Source of the DNA: Viridibacterium sediminicola
GTDB taxonomy: Bacteria > Pseudomonadota > Gammaproteobacteria > Burkholderiales > Rhodocyclaceae
NCBI RefSeq assembly: GCF_039631295.1
Contig: NZ_JBDIVE010000010.1
Coordinates: 62,001 to 126,000, forward strand
Direction: 5' to 3'
DNA length: 64,000 nucleotides
Part shown: one piece after another, positions 24,250-32,803 of the stretch
How positions within the stretch are numbered: the stretch's first letter is position 1
Layout: every line of letters starts with the position of its first letter
Notes under the pieces: model-generated
What the model saw: the letters and a program-made list of their open reading frames with translations, nothing else
The model's database searches: none
Told to the model about the DNA's origin: nothing
Program-made: the position numbers and the translations under genes

Positions 24250-25956
24250 ATGGCTGCGAATGGTATTGATGTGAATGCACGTGCAAACCTCGATCTCGTC
24301 ACGGTCTACGAGATCAGCAAGATCCTCAGCTCGTCCTTGGATATTTCCAAGACCTTACGTGAGGCCCTCAACGTCCTGGCCCATCACCTCGATTTCCGCC
24401 GCGGCATGATCGTGCTGGAAGAAGAGGATGGCGAGACCCTGACCCTGCATGCCGCCGTCGGTCTGACCGCGGTGGAATGGCTCGGCGGCCGTTACCATGC
24501 GGGCGAGGGCATCATCGGCCGCGTATTCTCTTCGGGCAGCCCGATCGTGGTGCCGGATATTTCCAACGAGCCGCTGTTCCTCAACCGCACCGGTTCGGTC
24601 GACGAACCGCATACCGAGCCCATCGGCTTTGTCGGCGTGCCGATCCGCGGCGGCAACGAAACCATCGGCGTGCTCAGCATCGACCGTGTCGCCGGGCGTT
24701 CCGGTGGCTTTGGCAACGATGTGCGCCTGCTGTCGATGGTGGCCAACCTGGTCGGTCAGTCGGTTGCCCTGCGGCGTGTCGTCAGCGATGAGCACGAGCG
24801 TCTGCTGACCCAGGCCAAGCGGGTGCGCAAGGAGACGCGCACGCGCTTCAAGCTCGATAATGTCGTCGGCAATAGCCGCAGCATGCAGGAGGTATTCTCC
24901 GAGGTGCATCAGGTTGCGCCCTCGCGCGCCACCGTGTTGCTGCGTGGCGAGAGCGGCACCGGCAAGGAAGTGATTGCCCGTTCGATCCACGAATTGTCGA
25001 CGCGCAAGGGCGGCCCCTTCATCAAGCTCAACTGTGCGGCGCTTTCCGAGTCCCTGCTCGAATCGGAACTGTTCGGCCATGAAAAAGGCTCCTTCACGGG
25101 CGCTACCGGTGACCGCAAGGGGCGCTTCGAGCTGGCCGATGGCGGCACCTTGTTCCTCGATGAAATCGGTGACATCTCGCCAGCCTTCCAGACCAAGCTG
25201 CTGCGCGTGCTGCAGGAGCGCGAATTCGAACGCGTGGGCGGCAGCAAGGCGATCAAGGTCGATGTGCGCCTGGTCTGCGCGACCAATCGCAACCTCGAAA
25301 AAATGGTGGCAGCGGGTACCTTCCGCGCCGACCTGTATTTCCGCATCAATGTGGTCAGCATCTTCCTGCCCGCGCTGCGCGACCGGCGTGACGACATCCC
25401 GGCGCTGGCCAAGCACTTCCTGGATCGCTTCAACCGCGAGAACGGGCGCCAAATGGAGCTTTCGCCCAGCGGTGAAGATGTGATCCTGCATTGTTACTGG
25501 CCGGGCAATGTGCGCGAGCTGGAAAACTGTATCGAGCGCACCGCGACGATGGCGCATCACGATGCCATCGAGCACTCGGATTTCCCCTGTTCGGCCAATC
25601 GCTGTCTGACCCAGGTCCTGCACTTCATGAAAAAGGACGACGCCGTCGCCCCGGTGCTTGGCCATGTTGAAACGCATCCGCCCACCGTCGGCGCTGGGAG
25701 TAGCGGCAGTGGCGGCGCTGCCATTGCGTCGGAAGAGGACAGCAGCGTGGCTGTGGCGGCAGCCGCTGGCACTGCTGAGGTCGCGCCCTCGCGTCAATTT
25801 GGCGGTGATAAGCCGCAGGGCGAGAAGGAGCGCCTGATCTGGGCCATGGAGCAATGTGGCTGGGTGCAGGCCAAGGCTGCACGCCTGCTCAACATCACGC
25901 CACGCCAGATGGGCTACGCGCTGCAGAAGTACAACATCGAGGTGCGCCGCTTCTGA
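24250..25956 (+). CDS. nifA: NifA, oxygen-responsive type, sigma-54 activator of nif genes
   Basis: 568 aa. It has a GAF domain (about 20-180), an AAA+ domain (about 200-440) with Walker A GESGTGKE, the sigma-54 contact loop GSFTGA (usually GAFTGA) and Walker B LFLDEIGD, then a linker and a C-terminal helix-turn-helix (AKAARLLNITPRQMGYAL). Four cysteines are spaced C-X11-C-X19-C-X4-C at the AAA+/linker junction, the signature of NifA proteins that sense oxygen or iron directly. The linker is Ala/Gly/Val-rich. The ATG at 24250 has GGAGGT; an upstream GTG at 24211 is less likely. No nifL is adjacent. Confidence 0.95.
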   Translation: MAANGIDVNARANLDLVTVYEISKILSSSLDISKTLREALNVLAHHLDFRRGMIVLEEEDGETLTLHAAVGLTAVEWLGGRYHAGEGIIGRVFSSGSPIVVPDISNEPLFLNRTGSVDEPHTEPIGFVGVPIRGGNETIGVLSIDRVAGRSGGFGNDVRLLSMVANLVGQSVALRRVVSDEHERLLTQAKRVRKETRTRFKLDNVVGNSRSMQEVFSEVHQVAPSRATVLLRGESGTGKEVIARSIHELSTRKGGPFIKLNCAALSESLLESELFGHEKGSFTGATGDRKGRFELADGGTLFLDEIGDISPAFQTKLLRVLQEREFERVGGSKAIKVDVRLVCATNRNLEKMVAAGTFRADLYFRINVVSIFLPALRDRRDDIPALAKHFLDRFNRENGRQMELSPSGEDVILHCYWPGNVRELENCIERTATMAHHDAIEHSDFPCSANRCLTQVLHFMKKDDAVAPVLGHVETHPPTVGAGSSGSGGAAIASEEDSSVAVAAAAGTAEVAPSRQFGGDKPQGEKERLIWAMEQCGWVQAKAARLLNITPRQMGYALQKYNIEVRRF

Positions 25957-25987
25957 GTGCCGGCGGCGCAGGCGCCTCAGGTGCTAT

Positions 25988-26003
25988 TGTCGACATCCCG
26001 ACA
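25988..26003 (+). promoter_or_regulatory. NifA upstream activator sequence
   Basis: TGTCGACATCCCGACA is a perfect TGT-N10-ACA NifA site. It lies 67 bp upstream of the -24 element at 26070, a normal distance for looping. Confidence 0.8.
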
Positions 26004-26069
26004 TGTCAAACCTCAGGCTGGCCCTGAGTGCTGACGGGCAAGCCTTGCCTGACAAGGCTTTAGCGCATT

Positions 26070-26085
26070 TGGCATCAGTCTTGCG
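26070..26085 (+). promoter_or_regulatory. sigma-54 promoter (-24/-12) of the Fe-S oxidoreductase gene
   Basis: TGGCATCAGTCTTGCG matches TGGCACG-N4-TTGCW closely, with the GG and GC pairs at the right 10-bp spacing. It is 33 bp before the GTG start at 26118. Confidence 0.8.
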
Positions 26086-26117
26086 CCAGCCTGCTTTTCC
26101 TCCCAGGAACGTGCAGC

Positions 26118-27464
26118 GTGAAACTACGGCTTGATTGGTCGGCTTACGATGGCTACGGCGCGGGTGACGCCTACGCGGCACTGCCAGCGAGTGGTGAGGG
26201 CTTTGGCAAGGCGGCTGCGGTGTGCATTGGCAATCGGCAATGCCAGCGCGATGAAAAAGGCGTGATGTGCCCCAGCTATCGCGTCACCCACGACGTGCAG
26301 CACTCCACCCAGCATCGCGCCGCGCAGCTCAAGGCCGCACTCAATGGTGAGCTCGGCGAGCAGCCTTTCCTGAGTCCTCAACTCGAAGCTGCGATGGCGC
26401 TCTGCGTCGGCTGCAAGGGCTGCAAGCGCGAATGTCCCAATGGCACCGACATGGCCTTGCTGCGTGCCGAGACACGGGCGCAAAAGTGGCAGGCGGGCGC
26501 CGCTGTGCCGCTGCGCGAGCGCCTGCTGGCGAGTGTGCCGGACTGGCTGCCGCGTTTGCATCTTGTCGCCGCTTTGATGCGTTTGCGCGCGCGCTGGCCG
26601 GCCCTGGCGCGCCTGATGCAGGGCCTGACCGGCATCGCCGCCCAGCGCTCGCTGCCGCTGCCCGCGCCGCGCAGTTTTCTGGACAGCGTGGCGGGCGAGG
26701 TGTTCGGGCCAGCCGAGGGGCGCCCGGTCGCCTTGTTCGTCGACAGCTTTTCCAATTATCTTGATCCGGCCAATGCGCAGGCCGCACTGGAGCTGCTGGT
26801 CGCAGCCGGCTACCGCGTGCATCTGCTGTGCGCGGCGGCGGGTGAGCGCGCGCTGTGCTGTGGCCGCACCTGGTTCTCGGCGGGCTTGATTGATGCTGCT
26901 CGCGAGGAGGCGCAGCGCATGGTGGAGGCGATCTGGCCCTGCGTCGAGCAGGGCATGCCGGTGATTGGTCTGGAGCCTTCTTGCCTGTTGATGCTGCGCG
27001 ACGAGTACCATAGCCTGGGTCTGGGTGAGCGTATCGACAAGATCAGCAAGGTGGCGTTGCTGCTCGAAGAGTTTCTGGCGCGCGAGCATGAGGGTAAGCG
27101 CCTGACTCTGAGCTTTGCTGTGCCGCCGGATACGCGTGTGGTGGTGCATGGGCACTGCCACCAGAAAGCCTTTGGCGCGATGAAAGCGATGCGCAAGGTA
27201 TTGAGCTGGGTGAATGGTTTGCAAGTGGAATTCATTGAATCGAGTTGCTGCGGCATGGCCGGCGGCTTTGGCTTTGAGGCGGAACACTTTGCTGTGTCGA
27301 TGCGCATGGCGGAGCTGTCTTTGCTGCCCGCCTTGCGTGCCGAGCCGGCGAGCACGCGCATCATTGCCAATGGCATGAGCTGCCGCCACCAGATTCTTGA
27401 CGGCGTGCAGCGTGACAGCGTGCATTTGGCGCGTCTGCTGCGCGAGGCCATGGTCTGCGCATGA
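26118..27464 (+). CDS. (Fe-S)-binding oxidoreductase, D-lactate-dehydrogenase C-terminal type
   Basis: 448 aa. It has two ferredoxin-like cysteine sets (CIGNRQCQRDEKGVMCP and CVGCKGCKRECP, about 35-110) and two CCG-type domains (ALCCGRTWFS, SCCGMAGGFGFEAEHF). This matches the C-terminal half of large FAD/Fe-S D-lactate or glycolate dehydrogenases, here without the FAD half. It uses a GTG start with AGGAA upstream. A perfect NifA site and a sigma-54 promoter precede it, so it should be expressed during nitrogen fixation; a role in electron supply is inference. Confidence 0.85.
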   Translation: MKLRLDWSAYDGYGAGDAYAALPASGEGFGKAAAVCIGNRQCQRDEKGVMCPSYRVTHDVQHSTQHRAAQLKAALNGELGEQPFLSPQLEAAMALCVGCKGCKRECPNGTDMALLRAETRAQKWQAGAAVPLRERLLASVPDWLPRLHLVAALMRLRARWPALARLMQGLTGIAAQRSLPLPAPRSFLDSVAGEVFGPAEGRPVALFVDSFSNYLDPANAQAALELLVAAGYRVHLLCAAAGERALCCGRTWFSAGLIDAAREEAQRMVEAIWPCVEQGMPVIGLEPSCLLMLRDEYHSLGLGERIDKISKVALLLEEFLAREHEGKRLTLSFAVPPDTRVVVHGHCHQKAFGAMKAMRKVLSWVNGLQVEFIESSCCGMAGGFGFEAEHFAVSMRMAELSLLPALRAEPASTRIIANGMSCRHQILDGVQRDSVHLARLLREAMVCA

Positions 27465-28021
27465 GCTGGCCGCCCCAGCGCATTGCAACGCCGCGCCTGT
27501 ATCTGCGCCCCTTGCTGCCCTACGATGCCGAGCCGCTGTTCAGCGGCCTCTGTGCAGATGCCGAGGTGACGCGCTACCTCGGCTGGCGCACCCACAGCAT
27601 GCTGGCGCAGACCCGCGAGCTGATCAGTTACGAGACGCATCGCTGGACGCGCGGTGCCGCCTGGACCTGGGTCCTGTGTCAGGCCGAGGGCAGCGAGCAG
27701 GGCAATGCGCTGGGGCTGATCCAGTTGTTGCCGCAGAGCGAGTTCTGTCTGCGCCTGGGTTTTCTGTTGCGGCGTGCAAGCTGGGGGCAAGGCCTGATGC
27801 AGGAGGCGGCGACTCCTTTGATCGAGCAGGCGCTGGCGCGGCCGGGCGTGTATCGCATCGAGGCACATTGCGATGTCGATAATGCTGCCTCGGCCCGCGT
27901 GCTGGAAAAGCTCGGCATGCAGCTGGAGGGCCGCTTGCAGCGCGTGATCCTGCACCCGAACATCGCCGCTTCGCCACGCGACGCCTGGCTCTACGCACGC
28001 ACGCGCGAGGTCGCCACATGA
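27461..28021 (+). CDS. GNAT-family (RimJ/RimL-like) N-acetyltransferase
   Basis: 186 aa. It begins RIATPRLYLRPLLPYDAEPL, and carries a central acetyl-CoA-binding strand and loop (LGFLLRRASWGQGLMQEA) and the late motif VDNAASARVLEKLGM, typical of acetyltransferase domain 3 proteins. It overlaps the Fe-S oxidoreductase stop by 4 bp and so shares its predicted NifA control. The substrate is unknown. Confidence 0.85.
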   Translation: MSWPPQRIATPRLYLRPLLPYDAEPLFSGLCADAEVTRYLGWRTHSMLAQTRELISYETHRWTRGAAWTWVLCQAEGSEQGNALGLIQLLPQSEFCLRLGFLLRRASWGQGLMQEAATPLIEQALARPGVYRIEAHCDVDNAASARVLEKLGMQLEGRLQRVILHPNIAASPRDAWLYARTREVAT

Positions 28022-28614
28022 TGCCCGGCTTGCCTGATGCGCCCGCCTGTGCGCGCAATCGCGAGGTGATTCTTGCTGTCTTGCGCGAGCATCTGCCGGA
28101 GCGCGCACGCGTGCTGGAAATTGCCAGCGGCACCGGCCAGCATGCGGTCTATTTCGCGCAGGCCATGCCGGGCTGGATCTGGCAGTGCTCTGATCTGGCA
28201 GGCAATCTGCTGGGCATTGCGGCCTGGTTGGCGCACGCGCAGCTGCCCAATACGCCAGCGCCCTGGATCCTGGATGTCACGGCGCCCTGGCCGGCGGGCC
28301 GCTTCGATGCGGTGTTCTCGGCCAACAGCTTGCACATCATGCCCTGGTCGGCCGTCGAGTGCTTGTTCGCGGCCCTGCCGCAGGTGCTGGCGCCGGCAGC
28401 GCGCCTGCTGATCTATGGCCCCTTCAATTACGGCGGCGCCTTCAGCAGCGCCAGCAATGCCGCGTTCGATGCCTCGCTCAAGGCGCGCGATGCAGCGCAG
28501 GGCATCCGCGACTTCGAGGCGGTCGAGGCGCTGGCGAGCGCAGCCGGTCTGCGCTTGCTGGAAGACCGCGCGATGCCGGCCAATAACCGTTGTCTGGTGT
28601 GGGTGCGGCGCTGA
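28018..28614 (+). CDS. DUF938 family, methyltransferase-like protein
   Basis: 198 aa. It has an S-adenosylmethionine-binding-type motif (VLEIASGTGQHAVYFAQ, about 31-47) and DUF938 features (SANSLHIMPWSAVECLF, LIYGPFNYGGAFSSASN, GIRDFEAVEALA). It overlaps the preceding acetyltransferase gene and ends the 26118 operon. No substrate is known for the family. Confidence 0.85.
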   Translation: MMPGLPDAPACARNREVILAVLREHLPERARVLEIASGTGQHAVYFAQAMPGWIWQCSDLAGNLLGIAAWLAHAQLPNTPAPWILDVTAPWPAGRFDAVFSANSLHIMPWSAVECLFAALPQVLAPAARLLIYGPFNYGGAFSSASNAAFDASLKARDAAQGIRDFEAVEALASAAGLRLLEDRAMPANNRCLVWVRR

Positions 28615-28998
28615 TCAGCCCGGAGCGTCCGGGTCGCCTTCTTCCTGGGCGAGGATGTCGGCGCGCACTTCGTCCATGTCGAGTGCGCGGATCTGCGTGA
28701 TCAGCTGCTCGAACGGCCCGGCAGGCATGGCGCCGGATTCGCGATAGACCATGATCTTGTCGCGGATCACCATCAGCGTCGGGATCGAGCGAATGCCAAA
28801 GGCATTGGCGAGGCTCTGCTCGGCGTCGGTATCGATCTTGCCGAAGACAATGTCGGTATGGCGCTCGGAGGCGGCTTCGAACACCGGGGCAAAGTTCTTG
28901 CATGGGCCGCACCAGCTGGCCCAGAAGTCGAGGATCACGATGGGATTGCTCTCCAGTGTCTCGTTGAAGTTTGCTTCGGTGATTACGGTGCTTGCCAT
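28615..28998 (-). CDS. thioredoxin
   Basis: 127 aa with the redox-active WCGPC in FWASWCGPCKNFAPVF (about 32-36) and the cis-proline segment IRSIPTLMVIRD. An acidic tail extends beyond the usual 105-110 aa. The ATG at 28998 has GGGAGA upstream. It is convergent with the DUF938 gene and divergent from the small nif-linked gene at 29107. It may keep nif or Fe-S assembly proteins reduced (inference). Confidence 0.92.
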   Translation of the reverse strand: MASTVITEANFNETLESNPIVILDFWASWCGPCKNFAPVFEAASERHTDIVFGKIDTDAEQSLANAFGIRSIPTLMVIRDKIMVYRESGAMPAGPFEQLITQIRALDMDEVRADILAQEEGDPDAPG

Positions 28999-29106
28999 CG
29001 GCTTCTCCCACATGAGGGAATTGAAAAGGAACCTGCGTGCGCGCATCATGCCGCCAGCAGTATCTTGCCCGCACTCGGGCGAGTCGTCTATCAGAACGAG
29101 GACGCT

Positions 29107-29472
29107 GTGCACAACATTTACGCTGCCGGCCTGCTGGCCAATTTCTTCGAGTCGGGCTGGGCGATCCAGGTCCTGATCGGCGACATGGATCGCGCGCAAT
29201 ACTTCGCCTCGCGGCTGACCCGCGCGGAAATCAAACGTCATCTACGCATCATGGTCGACATGGCCGTTGCGCTGCCCGAGGAGGTCAGCGCGCAGATGCC
29301 GCTGGTGAACTGGCAGGCCTGGCGCGAGCTGGATGCGGCCTTGCCCTGTCTGTCACGTGCGCAGAAAGACGTGGTGTGGTTCACGCTCGAAACCCTGGTG
29401 CCGGTGACCGGCTACCATCTGCGCCAGTACAAGGCCAAACTGCCGGAGCTGTTCAGCTTCAGCCTGGCCTGA
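29107..29472 (+). CDS. small nif-associated protein, paralogue of the gene at 43972
   Basis: About 121 aa. It shares SRLTRAE, ALPEE/QLPPE, the W-x2-WR pattern, WFxxxxLVP, and a C-terminal FSFS with the protein at 43972, so the two are paralogues. A GTG start at 29107 with GAGGAC upstream gives an N-terminus aligning with that of the paralogue. The family is of unknown function; both members lie in nif territory. It is divergent from the thioredoxin gene. Confidence 0.65.
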   Translation: MHNIYAAGLLANFFESGWAIQVLIGDMDRAQYFASRLTRAEIKRHLRIMVDMAVALPEEVSAQMPLVNWQAWRELDAALPCLSRAQKDVVWFTLETLVPVTGYHLRQYKAKLPELFSFSLA

Positions 29473-29490
29473 GCGCCGGCAGGCTCGTGC

Positions 29491-29733
29491 TTACCACTCG
29501 TTCTTCATGCCCCAGGGCATCGAGCCGGCGACCAGTTCGGCCTTGATGCCTTTCTTTTCGAGATCGTCGAGCGATTTATAGAAGGTCGCCTCGTGCATCA
29601 GGGTACCCTTCTCGGTGTACAGCGCGACGTACTTGGCGACGGGGTCGACATCAACGACGAATCCGCCGCCCGCATCTTCGGTGCGTCGTGCTTTGCCGTT
29701 CCAGTCAATGAAGAAGCCGGGGATGACAGCCAT
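29491..29733 (-). CDS. small hypothetical protein with a sigma-54-like promoter
   Basis: 80 aa, soluble, family not recognised. The sequence starts MAVIPGFFIDWNGKARRTED and ends SMPWGMKNEW. An AGGAGAT ribosome binding site precedes the ATG. A -24/-12-like element lies 42 bp upstream on the minus strand, suggesting expression under NifA/sigma-54. Confidence 0.75.
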   Translation of the reverse strand: MAVIPGFFIDWNGKARRTEDAGGGFVVDVDPVAKYVALYTEKGTLMHEATFYKSLDDLEKKGIKAELVAGSMPWGMKNEW

Positions 29734-29774
29734 GGTGATCTCCTGTTGAAGGGTGATGGGTTCGCAACTTGCTT

Positions 29775-29790
29775 TGCAAGAATGGAACCA
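29775..29790 (-). promoter_or_regulatory. putative sigma-54 promoter for the gene at 29491
   Basis: On the minus strand TGGTTCCATTCTTGCA has the GG and GC pairs at the right spacing and a perfect TTGCA; positions 4-5 of the -24 box deviate. No perfect TGT-N10-ACA site was found upstream. Confidence 0.5.
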
Positions 29791-29921
29791 GTTGTGTCGA
29801 ACAAGGCTGGGCGCGGCTTGCGGCGGATTTTGTCGATCGCAGCGGGCGTCTTGTCGTGGCGACTGTCGCAATTCCTTCAATGTCGTGTCGCAGCTGCGGC
29901 CGACGCACCACGAGGTAGACC

Positions 29922-30437
29922 ATGAATACACTTGCCACCCGCCTTGCCAGTGTGCAGGTCGTCGAAACACCGCTGGGTATCACGCTGTTCGGTTTCGATG
30001 ACGATGAAGCCTGTGTCATGTCACGCCAGGGTCTGGAAGACGATGCCGTTGGCAGCCTGCACGCCACGGTCGAAGCGGCGCTCAATGGCGAGCTGGCGTG
30101 CAACACCAGCGCTGCCGAATCTGCCGCGCTCTATGATTTGCTCACCGCAGGCGAGGAGGGCTGGGAGGTGATCGTCGAGCACGATGGCGACCAGTTCTTC
30201 GCCTACGAAGAGGACATGGGTCGCGTCGCATTGCGCATTCTCGGCGGCGGCTATGTGCTGGGCCTGCTGCACCTGAAAGCCGAAGGCAACTGGTTCGAGC
30301 ACGCTGGCGAGGGCAGCATCTGGCAATACGTGTTCCGCAGCCCGATCGAGGCGGAAGCCGCGCTCGACGAACTCGGCCAGGACTGCGAGATTCACTCCGT
30401 CGCCGATCTACTGGCGCGAGGCTGTGTGTTGGTTTAG
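29922..30437 (+). CDS. hypothetical protein
   Basis: 171 aa, acidic and soluble; no family recognised. It shows two similar-looking halves rich in glycine and acidic residues (FDDDEACVMSRQGLEDDAVG; HDGDQFFAYEEDMGRVAL). Divergent from the 80-aa gene at 29491, with a 188-bp spacer between them. It lies within the nif region, but no sigma-54 site was found for it. Confidence 0.65.
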   Translation: MNTLATRLASVQVVETPLGITLFGFDDDEACVMSRQGLEDDAVGSLHATVEAALNGELACNTSAAESAALYDLLTAGEEGWEVIVEHDGDQFFAYEEDMGRVALRILGGGYVLGLLHLKAEGNWFEHAGEGSIWQYVFRSPIEAEAALDELGQDCEIHSVADLLARGCVLV

Positions 30438-30515
30438 TCGCGAGTGGGGAGTTCGGCTTTCGCGCCTGCAGGTGTTGGCGCTTCTGTCCGCCGGCCTCCC
30501 CACGCATTCAAAGAA

Positions 30516-30944
30516 TCATTGCGGCGCTTCCAGTACGGCTACTGCCTTGACCGTGACATTGGTCTTGGTCGCGTCGGTGTAGGGGCAGACTTTCAGCGCG
30601 CGCTCGACCAGCGAGTCGGCAGTGGCCTGGTCGATGCCGTGCATGATCGCCGCGAAGGACAGCGAGAAGCGATAAGCCTCTTCGAAGTTCTTGTAGAGCG
30701 AGATTTCCGCTTCGACCATACAGCCCTTCACCGGCAGGCGTTCGCTGCGGATGATGTGGCGCACGGAGTTTTCGAAGCAGGCGGCATAGGCAGCAGCGAA
30801 CAATTGCTCGGGATTGACGCCCGGCTTGGTGCCGCCCATTTCGGCCGGCTGCGCCAGATCGACTTTCAGCAAACCGTCTTCGCTTTGCACGCGTCCGTTG
30901 CGGCCGCCCTGGCTGAAAACGCGTGTCTTGTAGATGAGATCCAT
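30516..30944 (-). CDS. ohr: organic hydroperoxide resistance protein (Ohr/OsmC family)
   Basis: 142 aa. The two reactive cysteines are at about 57 (YAACFENS) and 120 (KVCPYTDAT), and the Ohr motif GGTKPGVNPEQLFAAAYAAC is present. It reduces organic peroxides with a thiol donor. It begins with MDLIYKTRVFS. It is downstream of selO on the same strand, 46 bp away. Confidence 0.92.
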   Translation of the reverse strand: MDLIYKTRVFSQGGRNGRVQSEDGLLKVDLAQPAEMGGTKPGVNPEQLFAAAYAACFENSVRHIIRSERLPVKGCMVEAEISLYKNFEEAYRFSLSFAAIMHGIDQATADSLVERALKVCPYTDATKTNVTVKAVAVLEAPQ

Positions 30945-30990
30945 GGTGCTTTCCTTCTGGCTGTGGCGATGATCGGTGAGTGCAGCGTCC

Positions 30991-32520
30991 TCAGCTGGAA
31001 CAGCTGATGGACAAGCCGGCGGCCCAGTCTGGCGGCAACGCGGCGAGGTCATCAAACTCGGCTTGTTCGTCGAAGGGGCGCTGCAGGCAAGCCAGCACCC
31101 GCGCCACTTCGCTGAAATCGCCGGCCTGCGCCTTGCGGATCGCCGCCTCGGCGATCCAGTTGCGCAGGATGTATTTGGGATTGCAGGCGCGCATGGCAGC
31201 CTGCCGCCTTGCATCGTCTCGCCCTTCGCGGGCCAGACGCGCGCGCCAGGAGAGCAGCCAGGCATCGCCCTCGTCACGGTCGATGAATTGGTCGCGCAGC
31301 GGCGCATCGCAGTGCGCGCGCGATTCGCGCGAGGGATTGCCCGGCAGCGCGCTGAGCGCACGGAAGAACTGGGTGTGATCGAGATGCTGGCGCTGCATCA
31401 AGCCGTAGGTTTCGCCGAGAAAATCGGCATCACCCGCCTCGACACCCGCGAAGCCGAGCTTGGCGGTGGCCAGGGCGAGGAACTTGCGGTCGTAGTGTTC
31501 GACATAGCTGCGGTCGACAATCTCGCGGATCTTGTCCGGATGACCGATCAAGGATTGCAGCGCATCGCCTAGCGCGTAAAGATTCCAGTGGCCGATGCGT
31601 GGCTGCATGCGGAAGGCATAGCGCCCGCTGTGGTCGGAGTGATTGCAGATATGGCTGGCGTTATAGGCTTCCATGAAACCGAAGGGGCCGTAGTCGAGCG
31701 TGAGGCCCAGAATGCTCATATTGTCGGTGTTCATCACGCCGTGCATGAAGCCGACGGCCTGCCAGTGCGCGATCAGCTCTGCGGTGCGGGCGGCCACATC
31801 GGCCAGCAGTGCGGCATACGGTTCTGGCGTTTCGCGCAGCTGCGGCCGGAATTCGTCGATGATGTAGTCGGCCAGTGTGCGCAGCTCGGCCTCGCGATCC
31901 AGAGCAGACCAATGTTCGAAGGAGCCGAAGCGCACAAAGCTCGGCGCCATGCGTGTCACCACCGCGGCCGTCTCGACCGTCTCCCGAATCACTGGCTCGG
32001 GCGAGCCGATCACGCACAGCGCGCGCGTTGTCGGAATGCCCAGCGCATGCATGGCTTCGGAACAGAGGAATTCGCGGATCGACGAACGCAGCACCGCACG
32101 TCCGTCCGAAAAGCGCGAATAAGGTGTTGGCCCGGCGCCCTTCAGTTGCAGCTCGACCATGCCATCCGCTGTGCGCACGCCGCCGAGCAGGTGCGCGCGC
32201 CCGTCGCCAAGCTGGCCTGACCAGCTGCCGAACTGATGCCCGGAATACACCGCCGCCAGCGGCTCGCTGCCCGTGAGCAGGCGGTTGCCGGCAAAGACTT
32301 CGGCAAACTCGGCACGCAAACCTTCCTCAGCGGCCAGACCGATGGACGCCGCCGCATTGGCGCTGAAGCCGACCAGGCTTACGGCAGGCAGCGGGCGCGG
32401 CGCCAGGCGCGTGTAGAAGGCAGCAGGCAGTTGCGCGAAACGATTGTCGAAGCACAGCGTTTCGAGCGCGCCAAGGGGCGCGCGGGCGGGCGAGGGAGCG
32501 GCGGGGAGGCGGGCATTCAT
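30991..32520 (-). CDS. selO: protein adenylyltransferase SelO (YdiU family)
   Basis: 509 aa pseudokinase-fold AMPylator. Recognisable segments are VYSGHQFGSWSGQLGDGRA, QLKGAGPTPYSRFSDGRAVL, RSSIREFLCSEAM and MHGVMNTDNMSILGLTLDYG. It transfers AMP to Ser/Thr/Tyr of redox-linked proteins. The ATG at 32520 gives the standard N-terminus; the long upstream extension in this frame is not coding. The 283 bp up to the next gene at 32804 show nothing I can assign. Confidence 0.93.
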   Translation of the reverse strand: MNARLPAAPSPARAPLGALETLCFDNRFAQLPAAFYTRLAPRPLPAVSLVGFSANAAASIGLAAEEGLRAEFAEVFAGNRLLTGSEPLAAVYSGHQFGSWSGQLGDGRAHLLGGVRTADGMVELQLKGAGPTPYSRFSDGRAVLRSSIREFLCSEAMHALGIPTTRALCVIGSPEPVIRETVETAAVVTRMAPSFVRFGSFEHWSALDREAELRTLADYIIDEFRPQLRETPEPYAALLADVAARTAELIAHWQAVGFMHGVMNTDNMSILGLTLDYGPFGFMEAYNASHICNHSDHSGRYAFRMQPRIGHWNLYALGDALQSLIGHPDKIREIVDRSYVEHYDRKFLALATAKLGFAGVEAGDADFLGETYGLMQRQHLDHTQFFRALSALPGNPSRESRAHCDAPLRDQFIDRDEGDAWLLSWRARLAREGRDDARRQAAMRACNPKYILRNWIAEAAIRKAQAGDFSEVARVLACLQRPFDEQAEFDDLAALPPDWAAGLSISCSS

Positions 32521-32803
32521 GGCGCGGGATTCATTTCTTGCCGTGTTGCTGCAAGGCGTAGCAAGAATCGCGCAGAAGCTTGTCTGCAAAGGCTCTGCCG
32601 GCTTTATGGCAGCGCGCTGCGCGGGGCGCCTGATGGCGCTGTACGGATTGCGACAAAGTCGACGTGGGAGGCTGTCCGCCGCGCTCGTCGAGCAGGTGCG
32701 AAGCCTTGTCGCACGCGGCTTGGCGCTTGATCGATGAGCCGTGGAACGATGTTTGCTGCACAGCTGCGAAAAGGCATCAGCAATCAACAGAGAGGAATGC
32801 GTC

